Shown here one piece after another: positions 49,654 through 58,493 of a stretch of DNA of 64,000 nt. The DNA comes from HGM13010 sp934527315 (lineage in GTDB: Bacteria > Bacillota > Clostridia > Oscillospirales > Oscillospiraceae): positions 1-64,000 of the forward strand of contig CAKTAK010000003.1 of the NCBI GenBank assembly GCA_934527315.1, written 5' to 3'. The notes below the pieces were generated by a model, which was given only the letters and a program-made list of their open reading frames with translations, was not told the origin of the DNA and ran no database searches. Position 1 is the stretch's first letter; the number at the start of each line of letters is the position of its first letter. A program made the position numbers and the translations under genes.

Positions 49654-49857
49654 TTACGGCTCCTTCTGTTCGGAATTTTCGGAATCCTGTTCAGACTCTG
49701 CCGGGAAGAACCGGGGGATAATGACCTTCAGCACCAGCAGATAACCGGCGAGGTACAGCACCAATGCGGGAAGGGGGGCCAAAGTTAGGGCAAACAGCAA
49801 GCCGGTGCAGATTGCCAGATAGGCGACCCAGACCAGCACCAATTTCAGTGTTCTCAT
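49654..49857 (-). CDS. Small membrane protein upstream of the AI-2E permease
   Basis: A 67-residue protein with two adjacent hydrophobic helices (about residues 5-25 and 28-47) and an acidic tail (SEQDSENSEQKEP). AAGGAAAG precedes the ATG. It may assist the permease; no family recognised. Confidence 0.65.
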   Translation of the reverse strand: MRTLKLVLVWVAYLAICTGLLFALTLAPLPALVLYLAGYLLVLKVIIPRFFPAESEQDSENSEQKEP

Positions 49858-49915
49858 CGTTCTAACTCTTTCCTTTATACAGATTTTTTTAAAACAGCGT
49901 AAAAAGATTTTCTAT

Positions 49916-49944
49916 ATTGTACTGTATAAATGTGAACAAATCAA
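49916..49944 (-). promoter_or_regulatory. Promoter of the small membrane protein/AI-2E operon
   Basis: On the minus strand TTGATT (49939-49944), a 17-base spacer and TACAAT (49916-49921). Confidence 0.75.
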
Positions 49945-49986
49945 GAGAATCCACGGCGGAGAATCTTTTCCCGAACGATACAACGG

Positions 49987-50031
49987 AAAAATGCCTATCC
50001 CTGTTTGCGAAACATCGGGGATAGGCATTTT
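49987..50031. terminator. Terminator of the 50046-50405 gene
   Basis: AAAATGCCTATCCC pairs with GGGGATAGGCATTTT around a 15-base loop; TTTT follows on the minus strand (short run). Confidence 0.75.
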
Positions 50032-50045
50032 AAATGATGTTGGAT

Positions 50046-50405
50046 TTACGGTTTGTCTTCTTCACCGAAAAGCGCCAGAAACAAGCTGAACCCGAACAAA
50101 AGCAGCAGCAGAATCAGAATATATTCTGCATTTTTCAGAATCAAAACGGGCAATTCAGAGGTATGAAAACAGTAAAACAGATACATGGCCAACATGATTC
50201 CGCAGCAAACCAGAGGAATGGGTTGGAAGTGGAATTTCAGTTTTCCGGAATGTGCGAGATAGGCCAAACAGAAACCGGTCAGCGCGAAAAGCGCACTTTC
50301 ACCGTAAAATTCGCCGTGCCAGACATCACCCAAATACAGTCTTTGAAGATTTTTCGCTGCGATCAGCAATAGAAAAACACCCAGAAATTTGAATAGTTTT
50401 TTCAA
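50046..50405 (-). CDS. Small four-helix membrane protein, unknown
   Basis: A TTG at 50405 is chosen because AGGAGG lies 8 bases upstream. The 119-residue product has about four hydrophobic helices (residues 3-18, 36-50, 60-78, 88-112) and a short acidic tail. No family is recognised. It is the last gene of a minus-strand cluster of four small membrane proteins. Confidence 0.6.
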   Translation of the reverse strand: MKKLFKFLGVFLLLIAAKNLQRLYLGDVWHGEFYGESALFALTGFCLAYLAHSGKLKFHFQPIPLVCCGIMLAMYLFYCFHTSELPVLILKNAEYILILLLLLFGFSLFLALFGEEDKP

Positions 50406-50434
50406 AGCCAGAACCTCCTTGTTGCCTGCCGCCT

Positions 50435-50701
50435 TTATTCCTCCTGCAAAGGTAACTTCTTCAGTTCTTTTCCGCAATAGGGGCAATACGAATAGACATT
50501 CCCGCAGGAATAGAACTCATGCATGCAGTGGGGGCAGGAATCTTTCTGCAGATCATCACATACCCAAATCATGACAAGAGCGCCGACTGCAAAGATCCAT
50601 TTCCATTTCGGCCAACAGCTAAAAAGAATGGGCATTGCAATGACAATATACAGAATCGAGACAAACTGCATGAAAAAATAGATAAATTCCTTTTTCTTCA
50701 T
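50435..50701 (-). CDS. Membrane protein with C-terminal zinc ribbon
   Basis: An 88-residue protein with two N-terminal helices (about residues 8-28 and 34-47) and a cytoplasmic zinc-ribbon-like domain (SCPHCMHEF, then YCPYCGKEL). AAGGAGG precedes the ATG. Its upstream 25 bases are identical to those before the gene at 51450. Function unknown. Confidence 0.65.
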   Translation of the reverse strand: MKKKEFIYFFMQFVSILYIVIAMPILFSCWPKWKWIFAVGALVMIWVCDDLQKDSCPHCMHEFYSCGNVYSYCPYCGKELKKLPLQEE

Positions 50702-50741
50702 TGCAAAAGCCTCCTTATGATGTAGTATGATGTGAATGAAA
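50699..50741. repeat. Duplicated leader, copy 1
   Basis: Bases 50699-50723 are identical to 51448-51472 (25 of 25), and the next 18 match in most positions. It includes the start codon and ribosome binding site of the zinc-ribbon gene. Confidence 0.8.
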
Positions 50742-50752
50742 AGTTGCCAAAC

Positions 50753-50980
50753 TTACCGGACCGGATTCATGGACAGCATCAATAGCGAGATACAGCAAAT
50801 CAAAAACAGTTTGATATGGCCTTTCCACCAAATACAGAAATCCTTGAACGTCTCAAACGATTCATTTTTCAGCAAGTTAAGACTCCATAGCAGACTCAGC
50901 ATAAAGACAATTGGCGGAATTGGAAAAAGTACCATGGAGATTCCTGCAATCAGTGCGTAAAACCACAGTATGATGTCCAT
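50753..50980 (-). CDS. Small two-helix membrane protein, unknown
   Basis: A 75-residue protein with two hydrophobic segments (about residues 3-35 and 54-70) separated by a charged loop. A GAGGGGG site precedes the ATG. No family is recognised. It belongs to the small membrane-protein cluster at 50046-51450. Confidence 0.6.
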   Translation of the reverse strand: MDIILWFYALIAGISMVLFPIPPIVFMLSLLWSLNLLKNESFETFKDFCIWWKGHIKLFLICCISLLMLSMNPVR

Positions 50981-51021
50981 TGATTGTCCCCCTCAAATAG
51001 ATTTTGAATTACTTTTCACAG

Positions 51022-51450
51022 CTACATATTTTTGCGTTTCGCTAAAGAATAATTTTTAAGCCACGCGATTAAGACGGATAGGATGGGAATCAGCAGACCA
51101 TAGATGCCAAGAAAAAGGAATTCGTCCGGGCCAAAACTGCTGATTTGATGAGAAAACCATTTATTTGCAAAAACCAGGATGCAGGGAACTTGAAAAGTGA
51201 AAAAAATCGGAACATACCTCACACTGATCCACGATAGTAATATGGCAGGACACCAACAGTGGGTTGAAATCGTTAAAATTGAGCTGACCGAAAAGATCAA
51301 GCTTTTGTGATAGGGCATCCATGGGTAGAGGGGTTCAGCAATATTGGGGAACATTCGATTTAACCATACAAACATAGCGTATGCAAAGGTCGGTACCAGT
51401 ACGATTTGAAGGACCTTTTCGGTCTCTCTACTGAAAATTTTCTTTTCCAT
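51022..51450 (-). CDS. Four-helix membrane protein, unknown
   Basis: The ATG at 51450 (MEKKIFSRETEK) follows AAGGAGG; the longer frame upstream has no site and crosses the promoter. The 142-residue product has about four hydrophobic helices. It is the first gene of the small membrane-protein cluster and has a clear promoter. No family is recognised. Confidence 0.62.
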   Translation of the reverse strand: MEKKIFSRETEKVLQIVLVPTFAYAMFVWLNRMFPNIAEPLYPWMPYHKSLIFSVSSILTISTHCWCPAILLSWISVRYVPIFFTFQVPCILVFANKWFSHQISSFGPDEFLFLGIYGLLIPILSVLIAWLKNYSLAKRKNM

Positions 51451-51490
51451 TGCAAAAGCCTCCTTATGATGTCGTAGAATATGAATGAAA
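51448..51490. repeat. Duplicated leader, copy 2
   Basis: Second copy of the leader described at 50699-50741; it covers the start and ribosome binding site of the 51450 gene. It points to an ancestral duplication in the cluster, although the proteins have diverged. Confidence 0.8.
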
Positions 51491-51531
51491 TACGAACAAA
51501 GGAACAGCGTTAACTCACTTCTTTTTTGTTT

Positions 51532-51560
51532 ATTATAACAAAAAGAAACTGAGATTTGAA
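51532..51560 (-). promoter_or_regulatory. Promoter of the small membrane-protein cluster
   Basis: On the minus strand TTCAAA (51555-51560), a 17-base spacer and a perfect TATAAT (51532-51537). Confidence 0.75.
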
Positions 51561-51601
51561 TCGTTTTTTTGAAAGAAAGCATACTTTGGAAAGAAAAACA
51601 A

Positions 51602-51637
51602 AAACAGGTAATATTCATTGGAGAATATTACCTGTTT
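51602..51637 (-). terminator. Terminator of rpoD
   Basis: AAACAGGTAATATTC pairs perfectly with GAATATTACCTGTTT; on the minus strand TTGTTTTTCTTT follows. It lies 27 bases past the rpoD stop. Confidence 0.88.
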
Positions 51638-51663
51638 GATTTTGCGGGGGTACTGTTTGGCGA

Positions 51664-52920
51664 TCAGCTCAGGAAGTCCCGCAGTTTCTTGCTGCGGCTG
51701 GGGTGACGCAGTTTCCGCAGGGCTTTTGCCTCAATCTGACGGATACGCTCACGGGTGACGTTGAATTCCTTGCCTACTTCTTCCAAGGTGCGGGTACGAC
51801 CGTCCACCAGACCGAAACGGAGCTCCAGAACCTTCTTCTCTCTGGGGGTCAGAGTGTCCAGCACGTCCATCAGCTGCTCCCGCAGCAGGGAGAAACTGGC
51901 AGCCTCGGAGGGCTCGGAGGCCTCTTCGTCGGGAATGAAGTCGCCCAGATGGCTGTCTTCCTCTTCACCGATGGGGGTTTCCAAGCTGACGGGCTCCTGT
52001 GCGATTTTCAGAATATCCCGCACTTTGTCTACGGGCATCTGCATTTCCTTTGCGATTTCTTCCGGAGTAGGCTCGTGACCCAGCTCCTGCAGCAGCTGAC
52101 GGGAAACGCGAATGACCTTGTTGATGGTTTCCACCATGTGCACCGGGATACGAATGGTACGTGCCTGGTCGGCAATGGCGCGGGTGATGGCCTGACGAAT
52201 CCACCAGGTTGCGTAGGTGGAGAACTTATAGCCCTTGGTGTAGTCGAACTTTTCAACGGCCTTAATCAGACCCAGGTTGCCTTCCTGAATCAGATCCAGG
52301 AACAGCAGACCGCGGCCCACGTAACGCTTTGCAATGGAGACCACCAGACGCAGGTTGGCCTCTGCCATGCGGCGCTTGGCCTCTTCGTCGCCATCTGCCA
52401 TGCGCTTTGCCAGTTCGGTTTCCTCTTCCGGGGTCAGCAGGGGAATTTTGCCGATTTCCTTCAGATACATACGCACGGGGTCATCGGTGGAGAAGGTGTC
52501 CACCATCGCCTCGGTGTTGGCAATATCTTCTTCCGTGATTTCCTCGATGGTTTCCAGATCTTCCACTTCCGGAGCCAGCTCTTCCAGAGGAACCAAGGTG
52601 TTGTCACCGGCCATATCAATGCCGGCGTTTTCCAGCTTATCGTAGAACTTGTCCAGCTCGTCCGGCTCCAGATTCATGTCGTCCAGAACGTCCATCAGCT
52701 CCTTGGAGCTGAGCTTACCGGCGGCCTTACCCTTTTCAATCAACTCGTTCAGCTTTTCCTCTTTGGTCTTTTCCGGCTCCTGAGGGGCAGCCTCTTCCTT
52801 TTTTGCGGTTTTCTTCCGGGTCTTTTTTGCGGGTGCGTCCAGCTGTTCCACTTCGCCGTCGGGCATCAGCACTTCATCTACCGGCAGATCGCCGGAAACA
52901 GTTTCTTTTTTTGTTGCCAT
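51664..52920 (-). CDS. rpoD: Housekeeping sigma factor (sigma-A/RpoD)
   Basis: A 418-residue primary sigma factor; the ATG at 52920 follows GGAGG at 6 bases, while a GTG four codons earlier overlaps that site. After a Lys/Glu-rich N-terminus come region 1.2 (DPVRMYLKEIG), region 2 (core binding and -10 recognition, including YATWWIRQAITRAIADQART), region 3, and region 4.2 (VTRERIRQIEAKALRKLR). It is the last gene of dgt-dnaG-rpoD, a variant of the macromolecular synthesis operon common in Clostridia. Confidence 0.97.
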   Translation of the reverse strand: MATKKETVSGDLPVDEVLMPDGEVEQLDAPAKKTRKKTAKKEEAAPQEPEKTKEEKLNELIEKGKAAGKLSSKELMDVLDDMNLEPDELDKFYDKLENAGIDMAGDNTLVPLEELAPEVEDLETIEEITEEDIANTEAMVDTFSTDDPVRMYLKEIGKIPLLTPEEETELAKRMADGDEEAKRRMAEANLRLVVSIAKRYVGRGLLFLDLIQEGNLGLIKAVEKFDYTKGYKFSTYATWWIRQAITRAIADQARTIRIPVHMVETINKVIRVSRQLLQELGHEPTPEEIAKEMQMPVDKVRDILKIAQEPVSLETPIGEEEDSHLGDFIPDEEASEPSEAASFSLLREQLMDVLDTLTPREKKVLELRFGLVDGRTRTLEEVGKEFNVTRERIRQIEAKALRKLRHPSRSKKLRDFLS

Positions 52921-53009
52921 AGGTTCCTCCACTTTCTTTTCGGCATGGACTGCAAGGCTTGCAGCCGCTGCCGTTCTGTATTGAAATTTTTTGCAGCATT
53001 GCTTGGAAA

Positions 53010-54758
53010 TTACGTGGATTCCGCATCCAGATAGCCTTTGCGGTTCCGCAGGGAGGCGGCCAGATTTCGGAGATCCTCCTCCGGCTGAGCATCTTGCCGC
53101 TCCTGCCGGATAATATGTATATAATCGGACAAAGCCTGCTGTCCGTTGGACAGCACTTCCGGCTTTTGCAAAATGGTGGTGAGCAGGGAAATCTCATCGT
53201 TGCTGAGAACTCCGGAGAGCGTCGCAAAGGACGGCTGACCGGTTTTTGAGAAATCCCAAAGGGTTTCGTAAATGTGCCCCAATTCCGGCACGGTAAATTC
53301 CGACGGCGCCGGAGGGGTGATGCGGTCGAACAGCTGCGGGTCCAGATACATCAGACGAATGACGCCCTCTTCCGCCATAGCGGAGCGGGTGTTGTCGTAG
53401 CGAATGGAGCGCACGGGAGATTTTCCCGTCAGATTCAGCTCCTGCTTTTCCGCCTGCCGTTTGTTTTTGCCTGCCAGACGTTTTCGAACGGATTCCACGT
53501 CCTGCTTCACGGCGTCGGCGCTGACGCCCACCAAATCTGCCAGACGCATGGCATACAATTCCCGCTCGGCGCGCCCGGAAAAACCGGCCACAAAGGTTTC
53601 TGCCTCCTGCAGGAAACTGAGCTTGCCCTCGGCATTGGTCAGGTCATACCGGTCCCGGATATTCCGCAGGGTGTAGTCCACTTGGTCCTCGGACTTGTCC
53701 AAGAGATTCCGAAACGCGTCGGGACCGAATTTTTTGATGAACTCGTCCGGGTCTTTGGCACCGTTCAAGGTGAGCACCCGGGTTTTTACATCCAGCTTTT
53801 CCAGAATTCCGATGGCGCGGGCGGTGGCTTTCTGCCCGGCGCCGTCATTGTCGTAAGCGATAATAACTTCATTTACATACCGGGAAATCAGCCTTGCCTG
53901 CTCTGGGGTCAAAGAGGTGCCCAAAGAGGCTACGGCATTGTCAAACCCCGCTTGATGCATACTGACCACGTCCACGTTGCCCTCGCAGAGAATCACGGAG
54001 CCTGCCTTGGATTTTTTTGCAAAATTCATGGCGAACAGATTGTGGCTTTTGCTGAACACCGGGGTTTCCGGGCTGTTCATATATTTCGGCTCGCCGTCGC
54101 CCAGAATCCGTCCGGAAAAACCGATGACGTTGCCCCGGACGTTGAACACCGGGAACATGAGACGATTGCGGAACGTATCGTACACACCGCCGTTTTTGCC
54201 TTTTCGGACCAGACCGGCTTGCAGCAGCAGACCCTCGGAATAGCCCTTGGCTTTCATGGCATCGGTGAGACTGTTCCAGCTTTCCGGGGCATACCCCAGA
54301 CCGAACTTTTTCACGGTTGCGGGGGTTAATTCCCGCCGGGCGGCATAATCCTGCGCCGGGCGGCCCGCTGGAGAGCGGAATTGGTCATAAAAGAATCGGG
54401 CGGCGTCCTTATTCAATGCCAGCAGCTGCTCCCGCCGCCGGGCGGCAGGGTCGTCCCGGGATTCCTCCGGCATGGGCATTCCCGCCCGCTTGGCCAGAAA
54501 CTCCACAGCCTCCGGGAAGGAAAGGTTTTCAATTTCCATAATGAAATTGATGACGCCGCCGCCTTTTCCGCAGCCGAAACAGTGATAAATCTGTTTATCG
54601 GAGTTGACGGAAAAGGAAGGTGTTTTTTCACTGTGAAATGGGCACAATCCAAACAGGTTGGACCCGCTTTTTTTATTCAGACGGACATAACCGGAAACCA
54701 CGTCCACAATGTCGTTCCGGTCTGCCAGTTCCTGCAGAAAAACTTCCGAAAACGCCAA
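53010..54758 (-). CDS. dnaG: DNA primase
   Basis: A 582-residue primase with a TTG start after AGGAGGTG. The N-terminal CHC2 zinc finger (CPFHSEKTPSFSVN and YHCFGCGKGG, about residues 38-67) is followed by the catalytic core with TOPRIM motifs (VILCEGNVDVVSMHQ near 255; YDNDGAGQKA near 305). A C-terminal helicase-binding region ends the protein. It makes RNA primers for replication. It lies between dgt and rpoD, with a gap of about 90 bases to rpoD. Confidence 0.97.
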   Translation of the reverse strand: MAFSEVFLQELADRNDIVDVVSGYVRLNKKSGSNLFGLCPFHSEKTPSFSVNSDKQIYHCFGCGKGGGVINFIMEIENLSFPEAVEFLAKRAGMPMPEESRDDPAARRREQLLALNKDAARFFYDQFRSPAGRPAQDYAARRELTPATVKKFGLGYAPESWNSLTDAMKAKGYSEGLLLQAGLVRKGKNGGVYDTFRNRLMFPVFNVRGNVIGFSGRILGDGEPKYMNSPETPVFSKSHNLFAMNFAKKSKAGSVILCEGNVDVVSMHQAGFDNAVASLGTSLTPEQARLISRYVNEVIIAYDNDGAGQKATARAIGILEKLDVKTRVLTLNGAKDPDEFIKKFGPDAFRNLLDKSEDQVDYTLRNIRDRYDLTNAEGKLSFLQEAETFVAGFSGRAERELYAMRLADLVGVSADAVKQDVESVRKRLAGKNKRQAEKQELNLTGKSPVRSIRYDNTRSAMAEEGVIRLMYLDPQLFDRITPPAPSEFTVPELGHIYETLWDFSKTGQPSFATLSGVLSNDEISLLTTILQKPEVLSNGQQALSDYIHIIRQERQDAQPEEDLRNLAASLRNRKGYLDAEST

Positions 54759-54798
54759 AAGGGGAACACCTCCTGTTCTTTGCCGTTTTCTGAGAGGG

Positions 54799-55800
54799 TT
54801 ACTTCACGGTCCAGGCGGCGGGAATGAAGATTTTGGAGAAAATCTCCATGGCATAGCCGTCGGTCATGCCGGAAATATAATCGCACACGGCCCGGTCCAG
54901 ACCTTCCGTTTCCTGAATCTCCCGGTAATCTCCGGGCAGCTTTTCCGGGTGCATAATGTAATATTCCCAGATTCCCTCAATGATATTGATGACCTTGTGC
55001 TCCTCGCCCTTGGCTTTCTGATTCAGATACACGGCCTCATACATGAAATCGTGGAACTGGTCAAAGGCCTCCTGCATCGGGGCGGACAAGGCGATGGAAC
55101 CGTTTTGACTATTCTGAATCACGTCCAGAATAATGGAATTGATGCGCTGACTGTTCCGGGTGCCGATGCGTTCCCGGACAATTTCCGGCACATCGTTTTG
55201 CGTCACGATTCCGGCGCGCATGGCATCGTCCAGATCGTGATTGACATAGGCAATGCGGTCGGACAGCCGGACGCAGATCGCCTCCGCCGTATCCTCCGGG
55301 GCACCGTGGGTGTGGTGCAGAATGCCCATGCGGGTTTCATAACAGAGATTCAGACCCTGACAATCCTTTTCCAACCGGTCTACCACCCGCAGCGACTGCT
55401 CATAGTGGTGAAAACCGCCGGGATACAAGGTGTTCAGCGCCCGCTCGCCCGCGTGTCCGAACGGGGTGTGACCCAAATCGTGCCCCAAAGCGATGGCCTC
55501 GGTCAAATCCTCGTTCAGCATCAGCGCCCGGGCGATGGTTCGCGCGGTGCGGCTGACTTCCAGCGTATGGGTCAGCCGGGTGCGGTAGTGGTCCCCTTCC
55601 GGCAGCAGAAAAACCTGCGTTTTATGTTTCAGACGCCGAAAGGATTTGGAATGGGTGACACGGTCCACATCGCGCTGAAAACAGGTCCGAATTTCGCACT
55701 CCGGCTCCGGGTTCAATCGACCCCGGGAATCCACGCTTTTCGTGCCGTTTGGACCAATCAGGACGTTTTCCAATGCCTCCCGCTGCTGACGTGGGAGCAT
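54799..55800 (-). CDS. dgt: Deoxyguanosinetriphosphate triphosphohydrolase-like HD protein
   Basis: A 333-residue HD-domain protein. Metal ligands are in RLTHTLEVSR (His), ALGHDLGHTPFGH (His-Asp) and a later Asp in CVRLSDRIAYVNHDLDDA. It hydrolyses dNTPs to deoxynucleosides and triphosphate, affecting dNTP pools. It precedes dnaG on the same strand with a 40-base gap, a conserved arrangement in Clostridia. Length is normal for the shorter dgt type 2 group. Confidence 0.92.
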   Translation of the reverse strand: MLPRQQREALENVLIGPNGTKSVDSRGRLNPEPECEIRTCFQRDVDRVTHSKSFRRLKHKTQVFLLPEGDHYRTRLTHTLEVSRTARTIARALMLNEDLTEAIALGHDLGHTPFGHAGERALNTLYPGGFHHYEQSLRVVDRLEKDCQGLNLCYETRMGILHHTHGAPEDTAEAICVRLSDRIAYVNHDLDDAMRAGIVTQNDVPEIVRERIGTRNSQRINSIILDVIQNSQNGSIALSAPMQEAFDQFHDFMYEAVYLNQKAKGEEHKVINIIEGIWEYYIMHPEKLPGDYREIQETEGLDRAVCDYISGMTDGYAMEIFSKIFIPAAWTVK

Positions 55801-55921
55801 ACGACCACCTGCCTTTCCAATCTCTATATTATTACCATACGGTATTTCTGTAAAAAATCCTTTTTTTATTCCAAAAAATTTGAAAAAAGGGGAAATTCTT
55901 TGGAAAAAAGGTGCGGGAAAG

Positions 55922-56554
55922 TTACCGAATCTTCACGGGACGGAAGGTTTCGCCCACTACCTGCACGGCAATGGAGCCTGCGGTGACGTCCACCACCCGG
56001 GCGGCGAATTCATCGGCGTGTTCCTCCGGAATCAAAACCCGGAGCACCACGTTGGCGCCGTATTCCGTATCGGTCAAAATACCGGAAAAGGCCTCGATTT
56101 CCAGTTTCAGCCGCTCCATCCACGCGTAGGGGCAGGGAATTTCCGCAGCCACCCAACGGCGGACCACGGAAACACCGGCGGCGTCCAACGCGTCCTTTGC
56201 ACTTTTCGTGTAAGCGCGGAGCAGACCGCCGGCACCCAACAGCACTCCGCCGAAATATCGGGTTACCACGCAGACAAAATTCGTAATGCCCTGTTTCTGA
56301 AAAACCTCCAGCATGGGCACACCGGCGGTGCCTTGGGGCTCGCCGTCATCGGAATACCGTACCGTACCGTCTTTGATGGCATAGCACCAGCAGTTATGCC
56401 GGGCGTCATAGTGTTCTTTTTTTACCTCAGCCACAAAGGCTTTGGCCGCCTCTTCCGTTTCCACATATCGGACATGGCCCAGAAATTCCGAGCGCTTTTC
56501 TGTGAATGTGGCCTCTCCGGGTCCGGCGGGAATATAAAATTCCGTCATTCCCAA
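55922..56554 (-). CDS. yigZ: YigZ/IMPACT-family protein
   Basis: A 210-residue UPF0029 protein. The N-terminal IMPACT domain (about 10-120) has KRSEFLGHVRYVETEEAA, DDGEPQGTAGVPML and YFGGVLLGAGGLLRAY, all conserved. A C-terminal DUF1949-like domain ends the protein. Bacterial YigZ is thought to bind nucleic acid or ribosome-linked factors; the role is not settled. It overlaps hflX by 10 bases. Confidence 0.92.
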   Translation of the reverse strand: MGMTEFYIPAGPGEATFTEKRSEFLGHVRYVETEEAAKAFVAEVKKEHYDARHNCWCYAIKDGTVRYSDDGEPQGTAGVPMLEVFQKQGITNFVCVVTRYFGGVLLGAGGLLRAYTKSAKDALDAAGVSVVRRWVAAEIPCPYAWMERLKLEIEAFSGILTDTEYGANVVLRVLIPEEHADEFAARVVDVTAGSIAVQVVGETFRPVKIR

Positions 56555-57837
56555 TCCTCCTTCTTCGGAGGCTCCGGGGTGGTGGAATAGGCCTTCACAC
56601 GGCCCCAGATTTCCGGTTTCACCGTGGCGTCTACCACCATGCAGTCCTCGGCATATTCCAGACTGTGCACGGCAGCCTCCCGCTGGAGCAAATCAATCAG
56701 ATTGCCTGCGGAGTAGGGAATCCGCAGCACGGCATGATGCTTGCCGCGGCTGAGAATTTCCGCAATCATGGTCTGTAAGCTGTCCAGACCCTCGCCGGTC
56801 CGGGCAGAAACGCAAACGGTATGTTCTCCGTGAGGCAGAATTCCGAAATATCGGTCGCACTTGTTGAAAACTCTGATGCAGGGCGTTTCTTCCGCGCCCA
56901 ATTCCCGAATCAAGCTGTCCACAATCCGGGCCTGCTCCTCCCACTCGGGGTTGGAAATGTCAATGACATGGAGCAGCACGTCCGCATATTTCAGCTCTTC
57001 CAAAGTCGCCTTAAACGCCTCCACCAGTTGGGTGGGCAGCTTGCGGATAAATCCGACGGTGTCGGACAGCAGCACCTCTTGGGTGTCCGGGAGCCGGAGA
57101 TGACGGGTGGTGGTGTCCAAGGTATCAAACAGACGGTCGTTGGCGGGGATACCGGCATCGGTCATGGCGTTGAGCAGGGAAGATTTTCCTGCGTTGGTAT
57201 ATCCCACCAATGCCACCACGGGCACAGCGTTCTTTTCCCGCTGCCGCCGCTGGGTGGAGCGGACCTTTCGCACGGCCTCCAATTCCTCTTCCAGTTTCTG
57301 AATCTTCCGGCGAATGTGACGGCGGTCGGATTCCAACTGGGTTTCACCGGGACCGCGGGTACCCATAGCGCCTTCCTGGCGCTCCAGATGGGTCCACATA
57401 CCGGTCAAACGGGGCAGCAGATATTTGTACTGAGCCAGCTCCACCTGCAGCTGACCCTCTCGGGTCTGCGCCCGCTGGGCAAAAATATCCAGAATCAAGC
57501 CGGAGCGGTCCAGAACCTTCGCGCCCAAATCCTCGCTGAGCACCCGCATCTGAGAGGGAGACAGCTCATTGTCAAACACAGCCAAATCGCAGTTGTTGAC
57601 TTCCATCAGAAATTTCAGTTCCTGCACTTTGCCGTCTCCGATGAAGGAGCGGGGCTCCGGGGTGGCGCGATTTTGCAGCAGCCGGCCGATGGCCTCGCCG
57701 CCTGCGGTTTCCACCAATGCAGCCAGCTCGTCCATGGAGGAGTCCGTGGACCGCTCGGCCGGGTCCATACTGGCTGCGGACAAACCTGCCAGCATCGCTC
57801 GTTCGGTTTTACGTTCAATGTTATTGATGGTGCTCAA
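56545..57837 (-). CDS. hflX: Ribosome-associated GTPase HflX
   Basis: A 430-residue HflX. The N-terminal domain has the glycine-rich GPGETQLESDRR linker near 160, then the G domain: G1 GYTNAGKSSLLNAM (about 210-223), G3 DTVGFIRKLP (about 255) and G4 NKCD near 330. It splits stalled ribosomes under stress using GTP. It starts 4 bases inside the end of the NUDIX gene and overlaps yigZ, so the three are one operon. Confidence 0.95.
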   Translation of the reverse strand: MSTINNIERKTERAMLAGLSAASMDPAERSTDSSMDELAALVETAGGEAIGRLLQNRATPEPRSFIGDGKVQELKFLMEVNNCDLAVFDNELSPSQMRVLSEDLGAKVLDRSGLILDIFAQRAQTREGQLQVELAQYKYLLPRLTGMWTHLERQEGAMGTRGPGETQLESDRRHIRRKIQKLEEELEAVRKVRSTQRRQREKNAVPVVALVGYTNAGKSSLLNAMTDAGIPANDRLFDTLDTTTRHLRLPDTQEVLLSDTVGFIRKLPTQLVEAFKATLEELKYADVLLHVIDISNPEWEEQARIVDSLIRELGAEETPCIRVFNKCDRYFGILPHGEHTVCVSARTGEGLDSLQTMIAEILSRGKHHAVLRIPYSAGNLIDLLQREAAVHSLEYAEDCMVVDATVKPEIWGRVKAYSTTPEPPKKEDWE

Positions 57838-58322
57838 TCCTCTCTTTTCGTCAAGTCCATGGCTTTGCCGTCCAACGCGGCATACACCAGTTTGTCGCCT
57901 TCATATTGCAGTTTCAGGGAGAAAAAGGGGCGGTCCTCCCGGAGCAGCCGGAGAAAAATCCGGTCCCCCTCCCAAGTGGGCAGGTCCGGGACCTGCTCTT
58001 TCGGAACCCATTCCAAGGTCCCCTCATTGCATTCAATCAGCTCGCCGGTAAATTCCCGGCAGGTGAACAGAAACATATATTCGTTATCCCAACGGTCGGA
58101 AATAAAGGAAACCACGCCCCGCAGCTCCGGGCGGAGCAGCGTCAGTCCCGTTTCCTCCAGTGCCTCCCGGCACATACATTCCTCCGGACTTTCCCCGTCC
58201 TCGAATTTTCCGCCGATGCCAATCCATTTGTCATGGTTCAGGTCGTTTTCTTTCTTAACCCGGTGGAGCATCAGATAGTTTCCGTCCTGCTCCACATATC
58301 CCAGTGTTGTGTTCAGATACAT
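57834..58322 (-). CDS. NUDIX hydrolase (8-oxo-dGTP diphosphatase-like)
   Basis: A 162-residue NUDIX protein; the ATG at 58322 is 9 bases from GGGAGG, better than the TTG at 58328. The NUDIX box runs from GGKFEDGESPEECMC into REALEETGL (about residues 37-60) and is complete. It resembles MutT-type 8-oxo-dGTP diphosphatases of Firmicutes, which clean oxidised nucleotides. First gene of the NUDIX-hflX-yigZ operon. Confidence 0.88.
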   Translation of the reverse strand: MYLNTTLGYVEQDGNYLMLHRVKKENDLNHDKWIGIGGKFEDGESPEECMCREALEETGLTLLRPELRGVVSFISDRWDNEYMFLFTCREFTGELIECNEGTLEWVPKEQVPDLPTWEGDRIFLRLLREDRPFFSLKLQYEGDKLVYAALDGKAMDLTKRED

Positions 58323-58362
58323 TTGCAAAAACCTCCCGGAAAGGAAATTTCGTTATCTGATC

Positions 58363-58391
58363 AGTATACCAATTTTATGGGCAAAAGTAAA
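58363..58391 (-). promoter_or_regulatory. Promoter of the NUDIX-hflX-yigZ operon
   Basis: On the minus strand TTTACT (58386-58391), a 17-base spacer and TATACT (58363-58368). Confidence 0.65.
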
Positions 58392-58423
58392 CAGAAAGCA
58401 ACGGAAACTTTGGCTTTTTTCAC

Positions 58424-58466
58424 GAAAAAAAGCACCTGCCGGGGATTTCCACAGCAGGTGCTTTTG
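58424..58466 (-). terminator. Terminator of the BSH-like gene
   Basis: AAAGCACCTGC pairs with GCAGGTGCTTT around a 14-base loop; on the minus strand TTTTTTT follows. It lies 28 bases past the stop. Confidence 0.9.
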
Positions 58467-58493
58467 TGATGTTGTTGTAATGTTCCGAGAAAC

